Source of the DNA: Microcoleus vaginatus HSN003
GTDB taxonomy: Bacteria; Cyanobacteriota; Cyanobacteriia; Cyanobacteriales; Microcoleaceae
Direction: 5' to 3'
NCBI RefSeq assembly: GCF_022701255.1
Contig: NZ_CP031705.1
Coordinates: 6,138,001 to 6,202,000 of the forward strand
DNA length: 64,000 bases
Shown in pieces: positions 18,484 to 27,284 of the stretch; position 1 is the first letter of the stretch, and the number at the start of each line of letters is the position of its first letter. A model generated the notes under the pieces. It was not told where the DNA came from and did not search any database. It saw nothing but the letters and a program-made list of their open reading frames with translations. The position numbers and the translations under genes were made by a program.

Positions 18484-19872
18484 CCCTCTTTTGTCACTCT
18501 CGTGGTAGTATAAGCAGTAACACACCCCAAAAGCATTGCCAATCCTATGGTAGAGCCTCGTCAACCAGTACCCACAGTCAAATTTATAGATGAATACTGT
18601 CAAATTTACCAAAACATATTTCCAGAAGTTAGGAGCTTTGAAGCTTTTAAGTACTTACATGTCGGTATGATATCGGACATAAAACGCAAAACCCTACCAT
18701 CAATAGCGAAAGTTATAGGGCTAGATAATCATCAAGCATTACACCATTTTTTAACACAATCACCTTGGGATGTAAAAGAATTAAGTCAGCAACGATTAGA
18801 ATTAATATTATATGTACTTCAAGGGCGTCCAATAGTACTAATAATTGATGAGACAGGAGATAAAAAAAAGGGGAATGCGACTGATTATGTAAAACGGCAG
18901 TACATTGGAAATTTAGGTAAAACAGATAATGGTATCGTTGCAGTTACAGCGTATGGTGTTTTATCTGGTCTGACTTTTCCTCTATTATTTGAAGTTTATA
19001 AACCGAGAGAAAGACTGCAACCAGGAGATGAATATCTAACTAAACCTGAAATTGCCGCGAAAATGCTCAAACAATTGCGTGCGATGGGATTTAAATTTAA
19101 TCTTGTCCTAGCAGATAGTTTATACGGAGAGAGTAGTAAAAATTTTATTCAAATACTAGAGGGATTGAATCTAAATTTTATTGTGGCAATTCGCTCTAAC
19201 CACAAAGCCTGGGGAGTTACAGACGCGAAAGTCAAATATTCAAAGTGGCAAAGATTCAAACGTGTCTTCTCAGATTTAAGCTCGGAATACAGATATATAA
19301 GAGAGATTTTTTGTGGTGATAATCCGGAAATTAAATATTGGCAAATCACAACTGATAAAGAGGAGCTGCCCAAAAACACTACTTGGTATGTAATGAGTAA
19401 ATTTCCCAACATTACACCCCGAGAAGTAGGTAATTTTTATGGTTTAAGAACTTGGGTAGAATATGGTTTGAAGCAAAGTAAAAACGAATTAGGATGGGCA
19501 GATTTTCGCCTAACTAATTACCCACAAATAGAAAAATGGTGGGAAATTATTTTTAGCGCTTATTTGATGGTTAGTCTCCACTCTGAACAACTGCTAAAAT
19601 TACCACCACAATCTGAATCTAATTTTTCATCACATCCTTGGTGGGATCAAGGAAATGGGTGGAAGAATATTCTTAACAACCTCCGTTTAATACTTCAACC
19701 ATTTGTACTATTTAACTTTATTAAACCTTGGCTACGAGTTTTTACTATTCCTAAGTTATCCGAGGGCTTTTTTCAACTTCAAATGCTTGTCAATAATTTA
19801 ACTCGTTCAATTTTTCAAAACCTCAATATCCCTTATTTCCAGTTTTCCTCTGCGTAGAGTGACCAAAGAGGG
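18484..19872 (+). mobile_element. IS701-family insertion sequence (1389 bp)
   Basis: Terminal inverted repeats begin CCCTCTTTTGTCACTC on the left and, reversed, CCCTCTTTGGTCACTC on the right (one mismatch). It is flanked by TTAA at 18480-18483 and 19873-19876, a 4-bp duplication that fits the YTAR target known for IS701. Removing the element and one TTAA restores the prohibitin reading frame, which confirms the ends. Confidence 0.92.
18547..19857 (+). CDS. IS701-family transposase
   Basis: 436 residues. The LIIDETGDKKKGNATDYVK block with the first catalytic Asp, VLADSLYGESS with the second, and the WVEYGLKQSKNELGWADFR region with Glu and Lys are characteristic of IS701-type DDE transposases. 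The gene fills the element and looks intact. Confidence 0.93.
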   Translation: MVEPRQPVPTVKFIDEYCQIYQNIFPEVRSFEAFKYLHVGMISDIKRKTLPSIAKVIGLDNHQALHHFLTQSPWDVKELSQQRLELILYVLQGRPIVLIIDETGDKKKGNATDYVKRQYIGNLGKTDNGIVAVTAYGVLSGLTFPLLFEVYKPRERLQPGDEYLTKPEIAAKMLKQLRAMGFKFNLVLADSLYGESSKNFIQILEGLNLNFIVAIRSNHKAWGVTDAKVKYSKWQRFKRVFSDLSSEYRYIREIFCGDNPEIKYWQITTDKEELPKNTTWYVMSKFPNITPREVGNFYGLRTWVEYGLKQSKNELGWADFRLTNYPQIEKWWEIIFSAYLMVSLHSEQLLKLPPQSESNFSSHPWWDQGNGWKNILNNLRLILQPFVLFNFIKPWLRVFTIPKLSEGFFQLQMLVNNLTRSIFQNLNIPYFQFSSA

Positions 19873-20084
19873 TTAATAGTCCCCACAGTTTATACTGTAA
19901 AAAATTTGACCGTCAGGGTGCAAAAACAGGAAAGTTCCCCTGAAGCTTCTTCAAAAGATTGGCAAGATGTTTTCCCGGATGTAGCGCTCAACTGGCACAT
20001 TATCCCAGAAGAAGCCAATCCTATTTTTCAACACATAGGAGACGACTTCTTTGTCGTCGATCGCATTATAGATCCGGCTGTTGG

Positions 20085-20378
20085 ACGTTGAATGCCCAAC
20101 CGAGTGCGGACTTTTTCTAGGATCGGACTTAAGGTTTTAGCATCATTGACATTACCTTCAAAAACTTCGACAGCAATCGGGCATCCGGCAGCGTTTTCTA
20201 GCCCAATATTTTTGAGCATGGCTAACACCGCAGCCACATGGCGGTGGGGTAAGGAACGTTCAATTTCAAAGGCGGATTCTAAACGAGCGATCGCACTGCC
20301 ACCTTTGAGTAGAATTCGCCGTCCTTCGATGACATCATGCGGCAATTTTGAGAGGTTAGCTAGAGTGCGCTTGCACAC
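20085..20378 (-). pseudogene. IS1634-type transposase remnant, internally deleted
   Basis: The reverse strand reads ...FEIERSLPHRHVAAVLAMLKNIGLE then directly AAGCPIAVEVFEGNVNDAKTLSPIL. In full IS1634-type transposases these two blocks are separated by more than 100 residues including the first catalytic Asp, so this is an internal-deletion remnant. No inverted repeats are recognisable. It abuts the truncated prohibitin gene and probably accompanied the loss of its 3' half. Confidence 0.65.
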
Positions 20379-20489
20379 TTTTCCCTCCTTTCGATAAGAT
20401 TTGGGTATATCTGTAGTTGGGTTTCCCCAGATTTACTGTTTCCTTGCACAATTGTCGGCTACTGGCTTTCCAATATTGGGGGAATTCTG

Positions 20490-20708
20490 TTGATGCAGCT
20501 AGGAACTTTAGATGTTTGGGCCGACAAACCCAACGAAAAAAACCTTAAAAAAGAGTTATTGAGGGGTTTAGTTTCCTCAACCGCCTTCACTCTGGTCATT
20601 GTGGCATTGATTCATTTTAATGTTCTCGATACTCTAGATTTATTTTCCGGCAAGGAGTCGGTTAATCTCAGCTCTGTTTTACCTGTGACCCTCGTTACTT
20701 CAAGGTAG
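20490..20708 (+). CDS. Short hypothetical membrane protein, possibly a truncated gene
   Basis: 72 residues with a single hydrophobic segment (about 27-46, LVSSTAFTLVIVALIHFNVL) after a charged N-terminus. I do not recognise it. The region between the transposase remnant and tauE is otherwise eroded, so this may be the 5' end of a larger lost gene. The TTG/ATG start region has no strong ribosome binding site. Confidence 0.3.
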   Translation: MMQLGTLDVWADKPNEKNLKKELLRGLVSSTAFTLVIVALIHFNVLDTLDLFSGKESVNLSSVLPVTLVTSR

Positions 20709-20788
20709 AAAGCCGAATATAAGCACCATAAATGAATCGACAATTTTTAATCAATTACACAGGTAGATATAAGAAAATTAGGGAGCTT

Positions 20789-20808
20789 TTACACTACAAG
20801 TTGTGTAA
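20789..20808. promoter_or_regulatory. Inverted repeat, possible operator
   Basis: Perfect TTACAC-N8-GTGTAA palindrome about 200 bp upstream of the tauE-like gene, in an otherwise empty 290-bp gap. The geometry suits a dimeric regulator; which one is unknown. Confidence 0.35.
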
Positions 20809-21000
20809 TACTGGTGATTTACATTTACTGATTTTTACTAATAATTTGTTAGCTAAACCCGCAGTAAATATTAGGCGTTGAATAGCAACATTCCTGGCGA
20901 AAAATATTGAAATGAGAGTAAGATTTAGCCTGTGTAGCTGTGTAGCAGGAGTCACCAAAATTATCTATTTCTTAGTGGGCAGCGCTTAATCAAACAGTCT

Positions 21001-21807
21001 TTGGGCATAACCGTGAACTACTTATTACTATCCTTCCTTAGCTTTTTTATAGGCATTATTGTCGGTTTGACCGGAGTTGGGGGAGCGTCGCTTATCACCC
21101 CAATGTTAATTTTTGTATTCCAGATTCCGGCATCAATGGCTATTAGTTCGGATGTCGTAGCTGCTACACTGATGAAAGTTGTTGGCGGCTTCAAACACTG
21201 GCAGCAAAAAACCCTCGACTTGCAAGTAGTTAAGTTGCTGGCTTTGGGTAGCGTACCCGGTTCGCTGACTGGCGTGTGGATTTTACACTGCATCAAATCC
21301 AGCGGAAATCAGAACTTAGACAGCATATTGCTGCGTTTTCTCGGAGTAGCGATCGCCCTAATCGTCGCTTTATCGCTGACCCAATTAGTGGTCAAAACAT
21401 TTTTCCCTAGTTTTAAATTGCCTTCGGCCCCTGAATGGGACTTAAATACTAATTATGGTCGTTTTTGTACTGTGGGTGCAGCAGCCATTTTAGGCTGCAT
21501 AGTGGGAATCACTAGCGTGTCTTCCGGTTCGATGTTTGCACTGTTGCTGATTGCTTTTTTCCGCTTGGATACTTCTAAATTGGTGGGTACTGATATTTCC
21601 CACGCGGCAATTTTGTTGATGTTTACATCTCTGGGACACCTCAGCCTCGGAACAGTAAACTGGAGTTTAGTTTTGCCAATTTGGTTGGGTTCGGTGCCTG
21701 GAGTTTTGGTAGGGGCTAAATTCTGCCAAATTATGCCTCAACGCCCGCTAAAGTTTGTTATTTACGGAATGTTGGCGATGGCTAGTTGGAAGTTGTATCA
21801 AATCTGA
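21001..21807 (+). CDS. TauE/SafE-family sulfite/sulfonate exporter-like permease
   Basis: 268 residues with about eight hydrophobic segments and the two repeated motifs of the family: GLTGVGGASLITPML near residue 23 and GITSVSSGSMFALLL near 169. It is an inner-membrane carrier for sulfur-containing anions or other organic anions. The start is uncertain (TTG 21001 or GTG 21013, neither with a strong ribosome binding site). It is convergent with cysK, fitting a role in sulfur handling; substrate assignment is inference. Confidence 0.85.
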   Translation: MGITVNYLLLSFLSFFIGIIVGLTGVGGASLITPMLIFVFQIPASMAISSDVVAATLMKVVGGFKHWQQKTLDLQVVKLLALGSVPGSLTGVWILHCIKSSGNQNLDSILLRFLGVAIALIVALSLTQLVVKTFFPSFKLPSAPEWDLNTNYGRFCTVGAAAILGCIVGITSVSSGSMFALLLIAFFRLDTSKLVGTDISHAAILLMFTSLGHLSLGTVNWSLVLPIWLGSVPGVLVGAKFCQIMPQRPLKFVIYGMLAMASWKLYQI

Positions 21808-21880
21808 AAATTAGGGGTAGTGCCAAGAAGACCTACCCCTAATTTGCAAGGGCAACCACGGGGATTGCCCCTACTACGTA

Positions 21881-22861
21881 TTAATAATTGCTGACTAATG
21901 CTTCGAGTTCGCTGACTGAAGGCAATTCTAAATCTTTGAACAAGACTGTACTGAGGTAGCGTTCGCCATAAGAAGGCTGCACAAAAACTATCAATTTTCC
22001 AGCATTTTCCGGACGCTTGCCGACTTGAATTGCGGCACACAAAGCGGCGCCAGCAGAAATTCCTGACAACAATCCTTCTTCTCTGGCTAGTCGGCGACTG
22101 TAGGCGATCGCATCTTCGTCGCTAACTGCGATCACCTCATCAATTAACTCGGGTTTCAACACTTCGGGGATGAATCCTGCACCAATCCCTTGAATTTTGT
22201 GAGCACCAGATTTACCTCCAGAAAGCACGGGGCTGGTGGCGGGTTCAACTGCAATTACCCTAAAACTAGACTTTCGCGGTTTAATTACCTCACCAACTCC
22301 AGTAATCGTACCGCCAGTGCCAACTCCAGCCACTAAAAAATCTACTTTACCCTCTGTATCTTCCCAAATTTCCTCAGCCGTTGTTTCCCGGTGAATTTTG
22401 GGATTAGCGGGGTTGCGAAACTGTTGCAGCATGAAAGCATCGGGGGTTTCTTCTACAATTTCTTCCGCACGGGCGATCGCGCTTAACATCCCTTCATGTC
22501 CGGGCGTCAATTCCAACTGAGCTCCGTAAGCTTTCAGCATCGATCGGCGTTCCGTGCTCATCGTATCCGGCATCGTTAAAATCAGACTGTAGCCTTTCGC
22601 CGCCGCGATCATTGCCAAAGCTATTCCAGTATTGCCTGAAGTCGGTTCAACTAAAATAGTTTTCCCGGGTTGAATTAACCCCGCATCTTCTGCCGCCTGA
22701 ATCATGCTCGCCCCGATTCGATCTTTCACCGAAGCAGCCGGATTCATCCCTTCCAATTTTGCCACAATTTGAGCAACTACTCCTTCCGATTGGGGAATTT
22801 TGTTGAGCTGAACTAAAGGAGTTCTGCCAATTAGTCCTGTAACATCCTTAGCAATTCTCAT
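21881..22861 (-). CDS. cysK: Cysteine synthase A (O-acetylserine sulfhydrylase)
   Basis: 326 residues. PLP enzyme making cysteine from O-acetylserine and sulfide. It has the PLP lysine in NPAASVKDRIG (K46), the substrate loop PTSGNTGIALA, phosphate-binding VGTGGTITGVG near 180, and the C-terminal SGISAGAALCAA block. Length and motifs are normal for CysK. It lies 18 bp downstream of the Rrf2 regulator gene on the same strand, so the two form an operon; cysE, which supplies its substrate, is 4 kb away on the same strand. Confidence 0.96.
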   Translation of the reverse strand: MRIAKDVTGLIGRTPLVQLNKIPQSEGVVAQIVAKLEGMNPAASVKDRIGASMIQAAEDAGLIQPGKTILVEPTSGNTGIALAMIAAAKGYSLILTMPDTMSTERRSMLKAYGAQLELTPGHEGMLSAIARAEEIVEETPDAFMLQQFRNPANPKIHRETTAEEIWEDTEGKVDFLVAGVGTGGTITGVGEVIKPRKSSFRVIAVEPATSPVLSGGKSGAHKIQGIGAGFIPEVLKPELIDEVIAVSDEDAIAYSRRLAREEGLLSGISAGAALCAAIQVGKRPENAGKLIVFVQPSYGERYLSTVLFKDLELPSVSELEALVSNY

Positions 22862-22879
22862 GGCTTAATTTCTCTCCAT

Positions 22880-23326
22880 TTAAATGTAGTACATGGGATG
22901 TGCTTGTTTGCGAACATCCCGCTGTTCGCACAAATCTTGTAATGTGTATTTCCCCAAAACAGCCCAAGATGCCTGTTGAGCTTCCTGCCAGATTTCTAGG
23001 ACTGCAGTTTTTTCTATTGTTAGAGATTCCGAAACTTTTTGGATCTGGCCGTTGCCGTCGCCTTCGAGTGTCGAAAACACCTCTAGCAAAGTAATTTGCC
23101 AAGGATCTTTCGCCAGCAAATAACCGCCTTTAGCACCCCGCAGACTCTGGACAATACTTGCACGCCGCAGCACGGCAAGAATTTGGTCGAGATAGCGTTC
23201 TGGTATCTCTTGAGAAGCAGTAAGTTCGTTCACTGTTAGGGGCGAATCCTTCGGGTGGTGACTCGCCAATTCCAAGAGCGCTAACAGGGCGTATTCTACT
23301 CTAGAAGATAGTTCCACATTCCCCAC
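22880..23326 (-). CDS. Rrf2-family transcriptional regulator (CymR-like)
   Basis: 148 residues: winged-helix DNA-binding domain (ELSSRVEYALLALLELA, IPERYLDQILAVLRRA, SLRGAKGGYLLAK) followed by a short dimerisation part. The three clustered cysteines that hold the Fe-S cluster in IscR are absent; only a single Cys (DLCEQ) is near the C-terminus, so it resembles the cysteine-metabolism regulator CymR more. First gene of the cysK operon; it probably senses cysteine status and may control itself and other sulfur genes here. Confidence 0.9.
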   Translation of the reverse strand: MGNVELSSRVEYALLALLELASHHPKDSPLTVNELTASQEIPERYLDQILAVLRRASIVQSLRGAKGGYLLAKDPWQITLLEVFSTLEGDGNGQIQKVSESLTIEKTAVLEIWQEAQQASWAVLGKYTLQDLCEQRDVRKQAHPMYYI

Positions 23327-23344
23327 TCGCGCTCGAATTTAAAT

Positions 23345-23377
23345 TGTACATTATATAATAGTACATAATTCCGGTAG
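23345..23377 (-). promoter_or_regulatory. Promoter/operator region of the rrf2-cysK operon
   Basis: AT-rich near-palindrome TGTACA-TTATATAA-TAGTACA about 20-40 bp upstream of the rrf2 ATG. In gene orientation a TATAAT -10 is embedded. Next to it, CTACCGGAATTATG resembles the CTACTGTAAYTCGG motif upstream of cysE and cysA. The binding factor is unknown. Confidence 0.4.
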
Positions 23378-23427
23378 GTGTACAGGTGTTAATATATTTT
23401 TATTACAAAAACGGTTGGAGAAATCCC

Positions 23428-23661
23428 GTGAGCAACGTAAATGTAGGTTTAAGCTGTCGGCACTGTCGGTATTACGAGCAGCACGGGCACAGGGGCGGAA
23501 ACTGCCTGATGCTCGGCGTGGGGGTGCAGGGTGGGTGGAAAGCTTGCTCCTTCTTGGTTCCACCCTTTGCACCGTCTTGGGAACACCCAGAAGCGGGCAG
23601 AACCCGAAAGTCTCAAATGTTGCAGGGAGCGAGTATTGTAGAGGCAATACCCCCCCCTTAA
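23428..23661 (+). CDS. Small Cys-rich cyanobacterial protein
   Basis: 77 residues from GTG 23428 (MSNVNVGLSCRHCRYY). Four cysteines: CRHC, GGNC and WKAC, then a conserved-looking PPFAPSWE. The spacing suggests a zinc or Fe-S binding ribbon. I recall similar small proteins in other cyanobacteria but know no function. It is divergent from the rrf2-cysK operon and shares its promoter region, which suggests sulfur or redox-linked expression. Confidence 0.65.
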   Translation: MSNVNVGLSCRHCRYYEQHGHRGGNCLMLGVGVQGGWKACSFLVPPFAPSWEHPEAGRTRKSQMLQGASIVEAIPPP

Positions 23662-23667
23662 AGTAAC

Positions 23668-23766
23668 TGCTAAGTAGGTAGGCGGATATATGCTGTCTCA
23701 TCGTTAAGTTTATCCAGACTCACCTACTTAACCGCAGTCAACAGGTGCGAGATATCGCATCTGTTG
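23668..23766. other. Structured noncoding stretch with nested and sequential hairpins
   Basis: TAAGTAGGT (about 23671) pairs with ACCTACTTA (about 23722), enclosing an inner GGATA/TATCC stem. It is followed by a CAACAG-x-TGCGA...TCGCA-x-CTGTTG hairpin with a tetraloop (about 23739-23766). No open frame explains these. It could be an untranslated RNA or the folded 3' end of the small Cys-rich gene. Confidence 0.35.
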
Positions 23767-23795
23767 GCAGTGAGAAGAAAGAAATCAACACAAAT

Positions 23796-23826
23796 AAAAA
23801 AGCAAGTGCAATCGTCGCCCTTGCTT
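23796..23826 (-). terminator. Rho-independent terminator (reverse strand)
   Basis: On the reverse strand an AAGCAAG/CTTGCTT stem with a 13-nt loop ends in a run of six T. Before IS copy 2 inserted, it would have lain under 200 bp downstream of the Crp-family gene and probably ended that transcript. Confidence 0.65.
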
Positions 23827-24007
23827 TGCTTTGGAACTCATTGACGAGTCGATGAAAAAATTTAATTAACGCACATTCGATACAAATTATTTGTTGTCTA
23901 GAGAACTCTGAATTTGCTAGAATATCGCATTGTCACCGAAGATTTTTTTTTGGCACCGCCTTCCTATCACCTACATCGGCGCTCGTAAACTATTAACAGT
24001 TAATAAC

Positions 24008-25713
24008 CATTGGTAACAAGTTAAGGCTGCATGGCAGTTGTCAAGGGGATTTCCATAGCAGCCTTAAAGAAAAATTGCTCAGGGTCTCGCTGTCGTTCTG
24101 GAAAAGGCGCGACAATTAACTTAATATTTGGTTTTCGTTGTCGTTTAACAATACCTAAATCTTGATTTTCTCTGGAAGTGAAATATGAAATCGGGTCCGT
24201 TGCCTTACCTTGTTGATGGGCGACGTAAAAATGGTAAAGACCGCGGTAAATCATTTCTAACGAGATGGCATCTATTGGCAAACAGAGTTGGTCAGCAACA
24301 GTATCACCTAAATCGACCAAGACAGCATAAAATAGCCAAGTGGCCCAAATTTGTAACTGAATACCGTTGAGAGAACCCGTCCACAAATAACTTAAGCCCA
24401 AGAGTCTTTTAACGGTATTAAAGGCTTCTTCAATTCGCCACCGCCTGCGATATAAATCTGCCACAACGTAGGGAGGTAATATCTTAGGGTCAAGTACACT
24501 TGTTAAATAAGAATGCCAGGTGTTACCCGAACGAACCTCAATCAAACGTAAGGTGATATATGGCGTTTTTGTGGTTCCTGAACCCAAACGGATTAGACTA
24601 TCTCGGAGGTCGTAACTCTGGGTGAATACTTGCTCGATTTTAATTGAGGCTCCTTTTTTTAACCGAGTAATTAGGTGAATCTCTCGTTCGATTAATTTGA
24701 GCCAAAAGCTAAAATGATAGAAACCCCTATCCAGTAAAAGTAATGTTTGGCCTTCAACCAATTGCAGAATATTTTCTTCTAACTTCACATCAGAAGCTTT
24801 GGGATTTTCCAGAAACCAAATTTCGACAGGCAGCCTGGTCATTAAATCTATAACTGTTGCCATTTTCCCGGCCAACTGCCCTTTGGGCAAATCTTCCAGG
24901 CTTTTGAGCTTGCAAAATAATGCTTCGAGGGTCGAGCTATCTACTATCCAAACTCGTGAAAATTTCCGCAAGGTAAATTGAATGCTTTCTGGTAGGGGTC
25001 GTTGATTTCTCTGGTGCCAAGATGTTCTTAAACTCGGTAATAAATTTTTGAAGACTCCCTCAAATAGTTGAGCTGGAAAACTTAAAAATCTTTGAGACAT
25101 TGCTTGTTGAGTGACAGTTGTGGGTCGGCACCACAAAAAACCTTCTCTTGCCAGCATTCTTGTGAGTTCTGTCACTCCCGCCACGTCTCGCCACAGTAAA
25201 GTTAATACCGCTGCTACCATCAACGGTAGGTTAAGAATTCTCCCTCGTAAACCCAGTTGACGGTAGTAATTTTCTTGTGAGGTGATGGCTGGTGTAAGTA
25301 ATGCCGATAGTTGCGAGGCAATCACCTCGTCTTCCACCATCGGTCTGGTGGTTTTTTTGGCATGGTCACGGTTGGTTTTTTGACTCTTAGCCATATTTAC
25401 TGACCTACACAATTGCTCAATTTTTTGTCAATTCTATCGTTTGATAATACCAACGCCCGCAACTATCATGCGGGCCCGCAACTACCAGCGCTTGCCCGCA
25501 ACTACCAGCGCCGGCCCCCAACTACCAGCGCCGGCCCCCAACGCCAGTCGAGTACACCACTTATTAATAATGATAATCGCTGTCGGTGGGATAGTCCGCC
25601 GTATTCAGACTATCCCACCTTTACCCCCTTGTTTGATTATCATTATTATTCAATTATCTTTCTATACAAAGGAGTATTGACAAAATTTACTCCCTTCTAA
25701 GTTGTTACCAATG
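24008..25713 (-). mobile_element. IS4-family insertion sequence, copy 2 (1706 bp, inverted)
   Basis: Same element as 12629-14334 in opposite orientation, with CATTGGTAACAA termini. It is flanked by its own 9-bp duplication GTTAATAAC (23999-24007 and 25714-25722), so it arrived independently. The internal GC-rich tandem repeat is at 25448-25542. It sits 13 bp after the stop codon of the Crp-family regulator and separates that gene from its terminator. Confidence 0.95.
24021..25394 (-). CDS. IS4-family transposase (copy 2)
   Basis: Same 457-residue protein as the gene at 12948-14321, with no amino-acid difference. The IS4 DDE residues and Y-R-E-K signature are intact. Its terminal distance to the IS end (13 bp) is the same as in copy 1. 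Confidence 0.95.
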   Translation of the reverse strand: MAKSQKTNRDHAKKTTRPMVEDEVIASQLSALLTPAITSQENYYRQLGLRGRILNLPLMVAAVLTLLWRDVAGVTELTRMLAREGFLWCRPTTVTQQAMSQRFLSFPAQLFEGVFKNLLPSLRTSWHQRNQRPLPESIQFTLRKFSRVWIVDSSTLEALFCKLKSLEDLPKGQLAGKMATVIDLMTRLPVEIWFLENPKASDVKLEENILQLVEGQTLLLLDRGFYHFSFWLKLIEREIHLITRLKKGASIKIEQVFTQSYDLRDSLIRLGSGTTKTPYITLRLIEVRSGNTWHSYLTSVLDPKILPPYVVADLYRRRWRIEEAFNTVKRLLGLSYLWTGSLNGIQLQIWATWLFYAVLVDLGDTVADQLCLPIDAISLEMIYRGLYHFYVAHQQGKATDPISYFTSRENQDLGIVKRQRKPNIKLIVAPFPERQRDPEQFFFKAAMEIPLTTAMQP

Positions 25714-25725
25714 GTTAATAACCTT

Positions 25726-26310
25726 TTATATTTCGTAGTGCCACACCTCGGAAGGTTGTAGAATAATTCGGTGGAGTGGCAGACGATCGATCAAGCCTTG
25801 CTGCTCAAAATGACCGAGGGTGCGAGTGACAGTTACGCGACTTGTACCGATGATTTCTGCAATGTCCTGATGCGTTAAAATCATATCGATTAGATGTCCT
25901 CGCTCTACCTCAGAACCAAACCTCTTAGCCAGCCAAGTTAATAGTTGATAGAGCATAAAATCCACTCTCTTGTAGCCTCGAATTAGCATAAAGTCTTCAG
26001 CCTGCTGAATATGATTGAGCAAAATATCTCTATTTAGCCAGCGTTCGCCCGATAGTAAAATTGCTTCGACTTTAGTGAGGCATTCAATTTGAAAAGGATC
26101 GCATTTTGATATCGGTTTGCCGATCGTATCACCAGGCCCCCACAATCCCAAGGTGATAATTGTGCCATCTTCAAGCCACGTTACAGTTCGCACTACTCCA
26201 GTTTCAATTCGCCACAGAGCATTGCTTCTGTTGGGCAAGTGCGAGCGGCGAGAAAATATATGTCTGCTCGTTTCATCAAAAGTTTTAGTGGAAAGAGAAG
26301 CAATAGTCAT
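25726..26310 (-). CDS. Crp/Fnr-family transcriptional regulator (CysR candidate)
   Basis: 194 residues: effector-binding-like beta domain (RIETGVVRTVTWLEDGTIITLGLWGPGDTIG) and a C-terminal winged helix with recognition helix in LTHQDIAEIIGTSRVTVTRTLGHFEQQGLI. The cAMP-contacting residues of Crp are not evident. In Synechococcus elongatus the sulfur regulator CysR is a Crp-type protein encoded beside sulfate-transport genes. The location next to cysE and near cysA makes CysR a reasonable inference, but NtcA-like relatives cannot be excluded. Confidence 0.8.
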   Translation of the reverse strand: MTIASLSTKTFDETSRHIFSRRSHLPNRSNALWRIETGVVRTVTWLEDGTIITLGLWGPGDTIGKPISKCDPFQIECLTKVEAILLSGERWLNRDILLNHIQQAEDFMLIRGYKRVDFMLYQLLTWLAKRFGSEVERGHLIDMILTHQDIAEIIGTSRVTVTRTLGHFEQQGLIDRLPLHRIILQPSEVWHYEI

Positions 26311-26396
26311 AGCGAGTTACTGAAGGAATCAAATTTATTTCGTACAGGGCAGCACGATAGTGTTGCGGGGAAAAATCTATAGAAATTAAAGCTTTA

Positions 26397-27128
26397 CTAG
26401 ATTCCTGCACCGTCTAAAAACTGTGTAATGAATAAATCAGAAGACAGGAATAATTCATGTTTTTCGACCTCTGCTTGCTCTGATTGAGTTGTTTTGAGCG
26501 GAGATTGTTGAGATCTCAAAAAAGCAACCTGCTCTTCTAAATCCTTAATTCTATCGAACAAAGCTCGAATCGCTTGAGCTTCCAAATCCGGTAGACCTTG
26601 AGAATTTTGACCATCTTCCACCTGCTTTTTGCGAGAGATAATGCGGCCGGGAATTCCCACAACAGTGCAATCGCTAGGGACATCTCGCAGCACTACCGAA
26701 CCCGCACCAATCCGAACATTATTACCAATTTGAATATTGCCTAAAACTTTAGCACCGGCTCCTACCACTACATTTTCTCCGAGCGTTGGATGCCGTTTTC
26801 CTATTTCTTTACCCGTGCCACCAATGGTCGCTCCTTGATAAATTACAGCATAATCTCCAACGATCGCAGTTTCGCCAATCACCACCCCCATGCCGTGGTC
26901 AATAAACACCCCCCTACCAATTTTTGCTCCTGGGTGGATCTCAATACCTGTTAAAAACCGACTCAGTTGGGAAATAAAACGCGGTACAAACGGAAGGCCA
27001 GCGGAATAAAGCCAGTGTGCTATCCGGTGCAAAAAAAGTGCTTGCAGTCCGGGATAGCAAAATAATACTTCCAGCCAGTTGCGCGCCGCCGGGTCGCGTT
27101 CGTAAATAATTTGCAAGTCACTGAACAT
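26397..27128 (-). CDS. cysE: Serine O-acetyltransferase
   Basis: 243 residues from ATG 27128 (MFSDLQIIYERDPAARNWLEV), the usual CysE start; an in-frame ATG at 27188 would add 20 residues. It transfers acetyl from acetyl-CoA to serine. A left-handed beta-helix of hexapeptide repeats carries the active-site segment IDHGMGVVIGETA. The C-terminus is long and acidic (about residues 180-243) with a coiled-coil-like LFDRIKDLEEQVAFL, ending in hydrophobic GAGI as needed for docking to CysK. It supplies the substrate for cysK at 21881. Confidence 0.95.
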   Translation of the reverse strand: MFSDLQIIYERDPAARNWLEVLFCYPGLQALFLHRIAHWLYSAGLPFVPRFISQLSRFLTGIEIHPGAKIGRGVFIDHGMGVVIGETAIVGDYAVIYQGATIGGTGKEIGKRHPTLGENVVVGAGAKVLGNIQIGNNVRIGAGSVVLRDVPSDCTVVGIPGRIISRKKQVEDGQNSQGLPDLEAQAIRALFDRIKDLEEQVAFLRSQQSPLKTTQSEQAEVEKHELFLSSDLFITQFLDGAGI

Positions 27129-27233
27129 ATTTAGTCTCGCCGTGTTTGGGTTATACAGTATCGGCAGTGCCGACGGTTTAAGCTGCATAAAGCAGTATTG
27201 ATTGCGGCATTCTTACATATAATACTATAATCC

Positions 27234-27250
27234 GACCGAATTACAGTAGT
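27234..27250 (-). promoter_or_regulatory. Shared sulfur-gene motif upstream of cysE
   Basis: Plus-strand GACCGAATTACAGTAGT, matching 16 of 17 positions with the sequence upstream of cysA (30530-30546). It lies 106 bp before the preferred cysE start and 46 bp before the alternative ATG at 27188. Proposed binding site of the local Rrf2 or Crp-type regulator. Confidence 0.5.
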
Positions 27251-27284
27251 TAATGAGAAAAAATTTTTTCTTCCCCAGCCCTTT

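Larger units (their letters stand above)
18273..20083 (+). pseudogene. Prohibitin/SPFH-family gene, split by an IS701-type element and 3'-truncated
   Basis: The 5' part (18273-18483) encodes an N-terminal membrane segment and VNAGESGVLMELGKV...LGEGIN, typical of prohibitin-like SPFH proteins. After removing the IS and one TTAA copy the frame continues at 19877 as LIVPTVYTVKNLTVRVQK...QDVFPDVALNWHIIPEEANPIFQHIG...VDRIIDPA. It stops near 20083, where sequence of a transposase remnant begins. The C-terminal half of the SPFH protein is not found downstream, so the gene is dead from two separate events. Confidence 0.85.

Noticed and set aside
12629..25713. Composite transposon formed by the two IS4-family copies
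   Set aside because: Each copy has its own target duplication, so they inserted independently.
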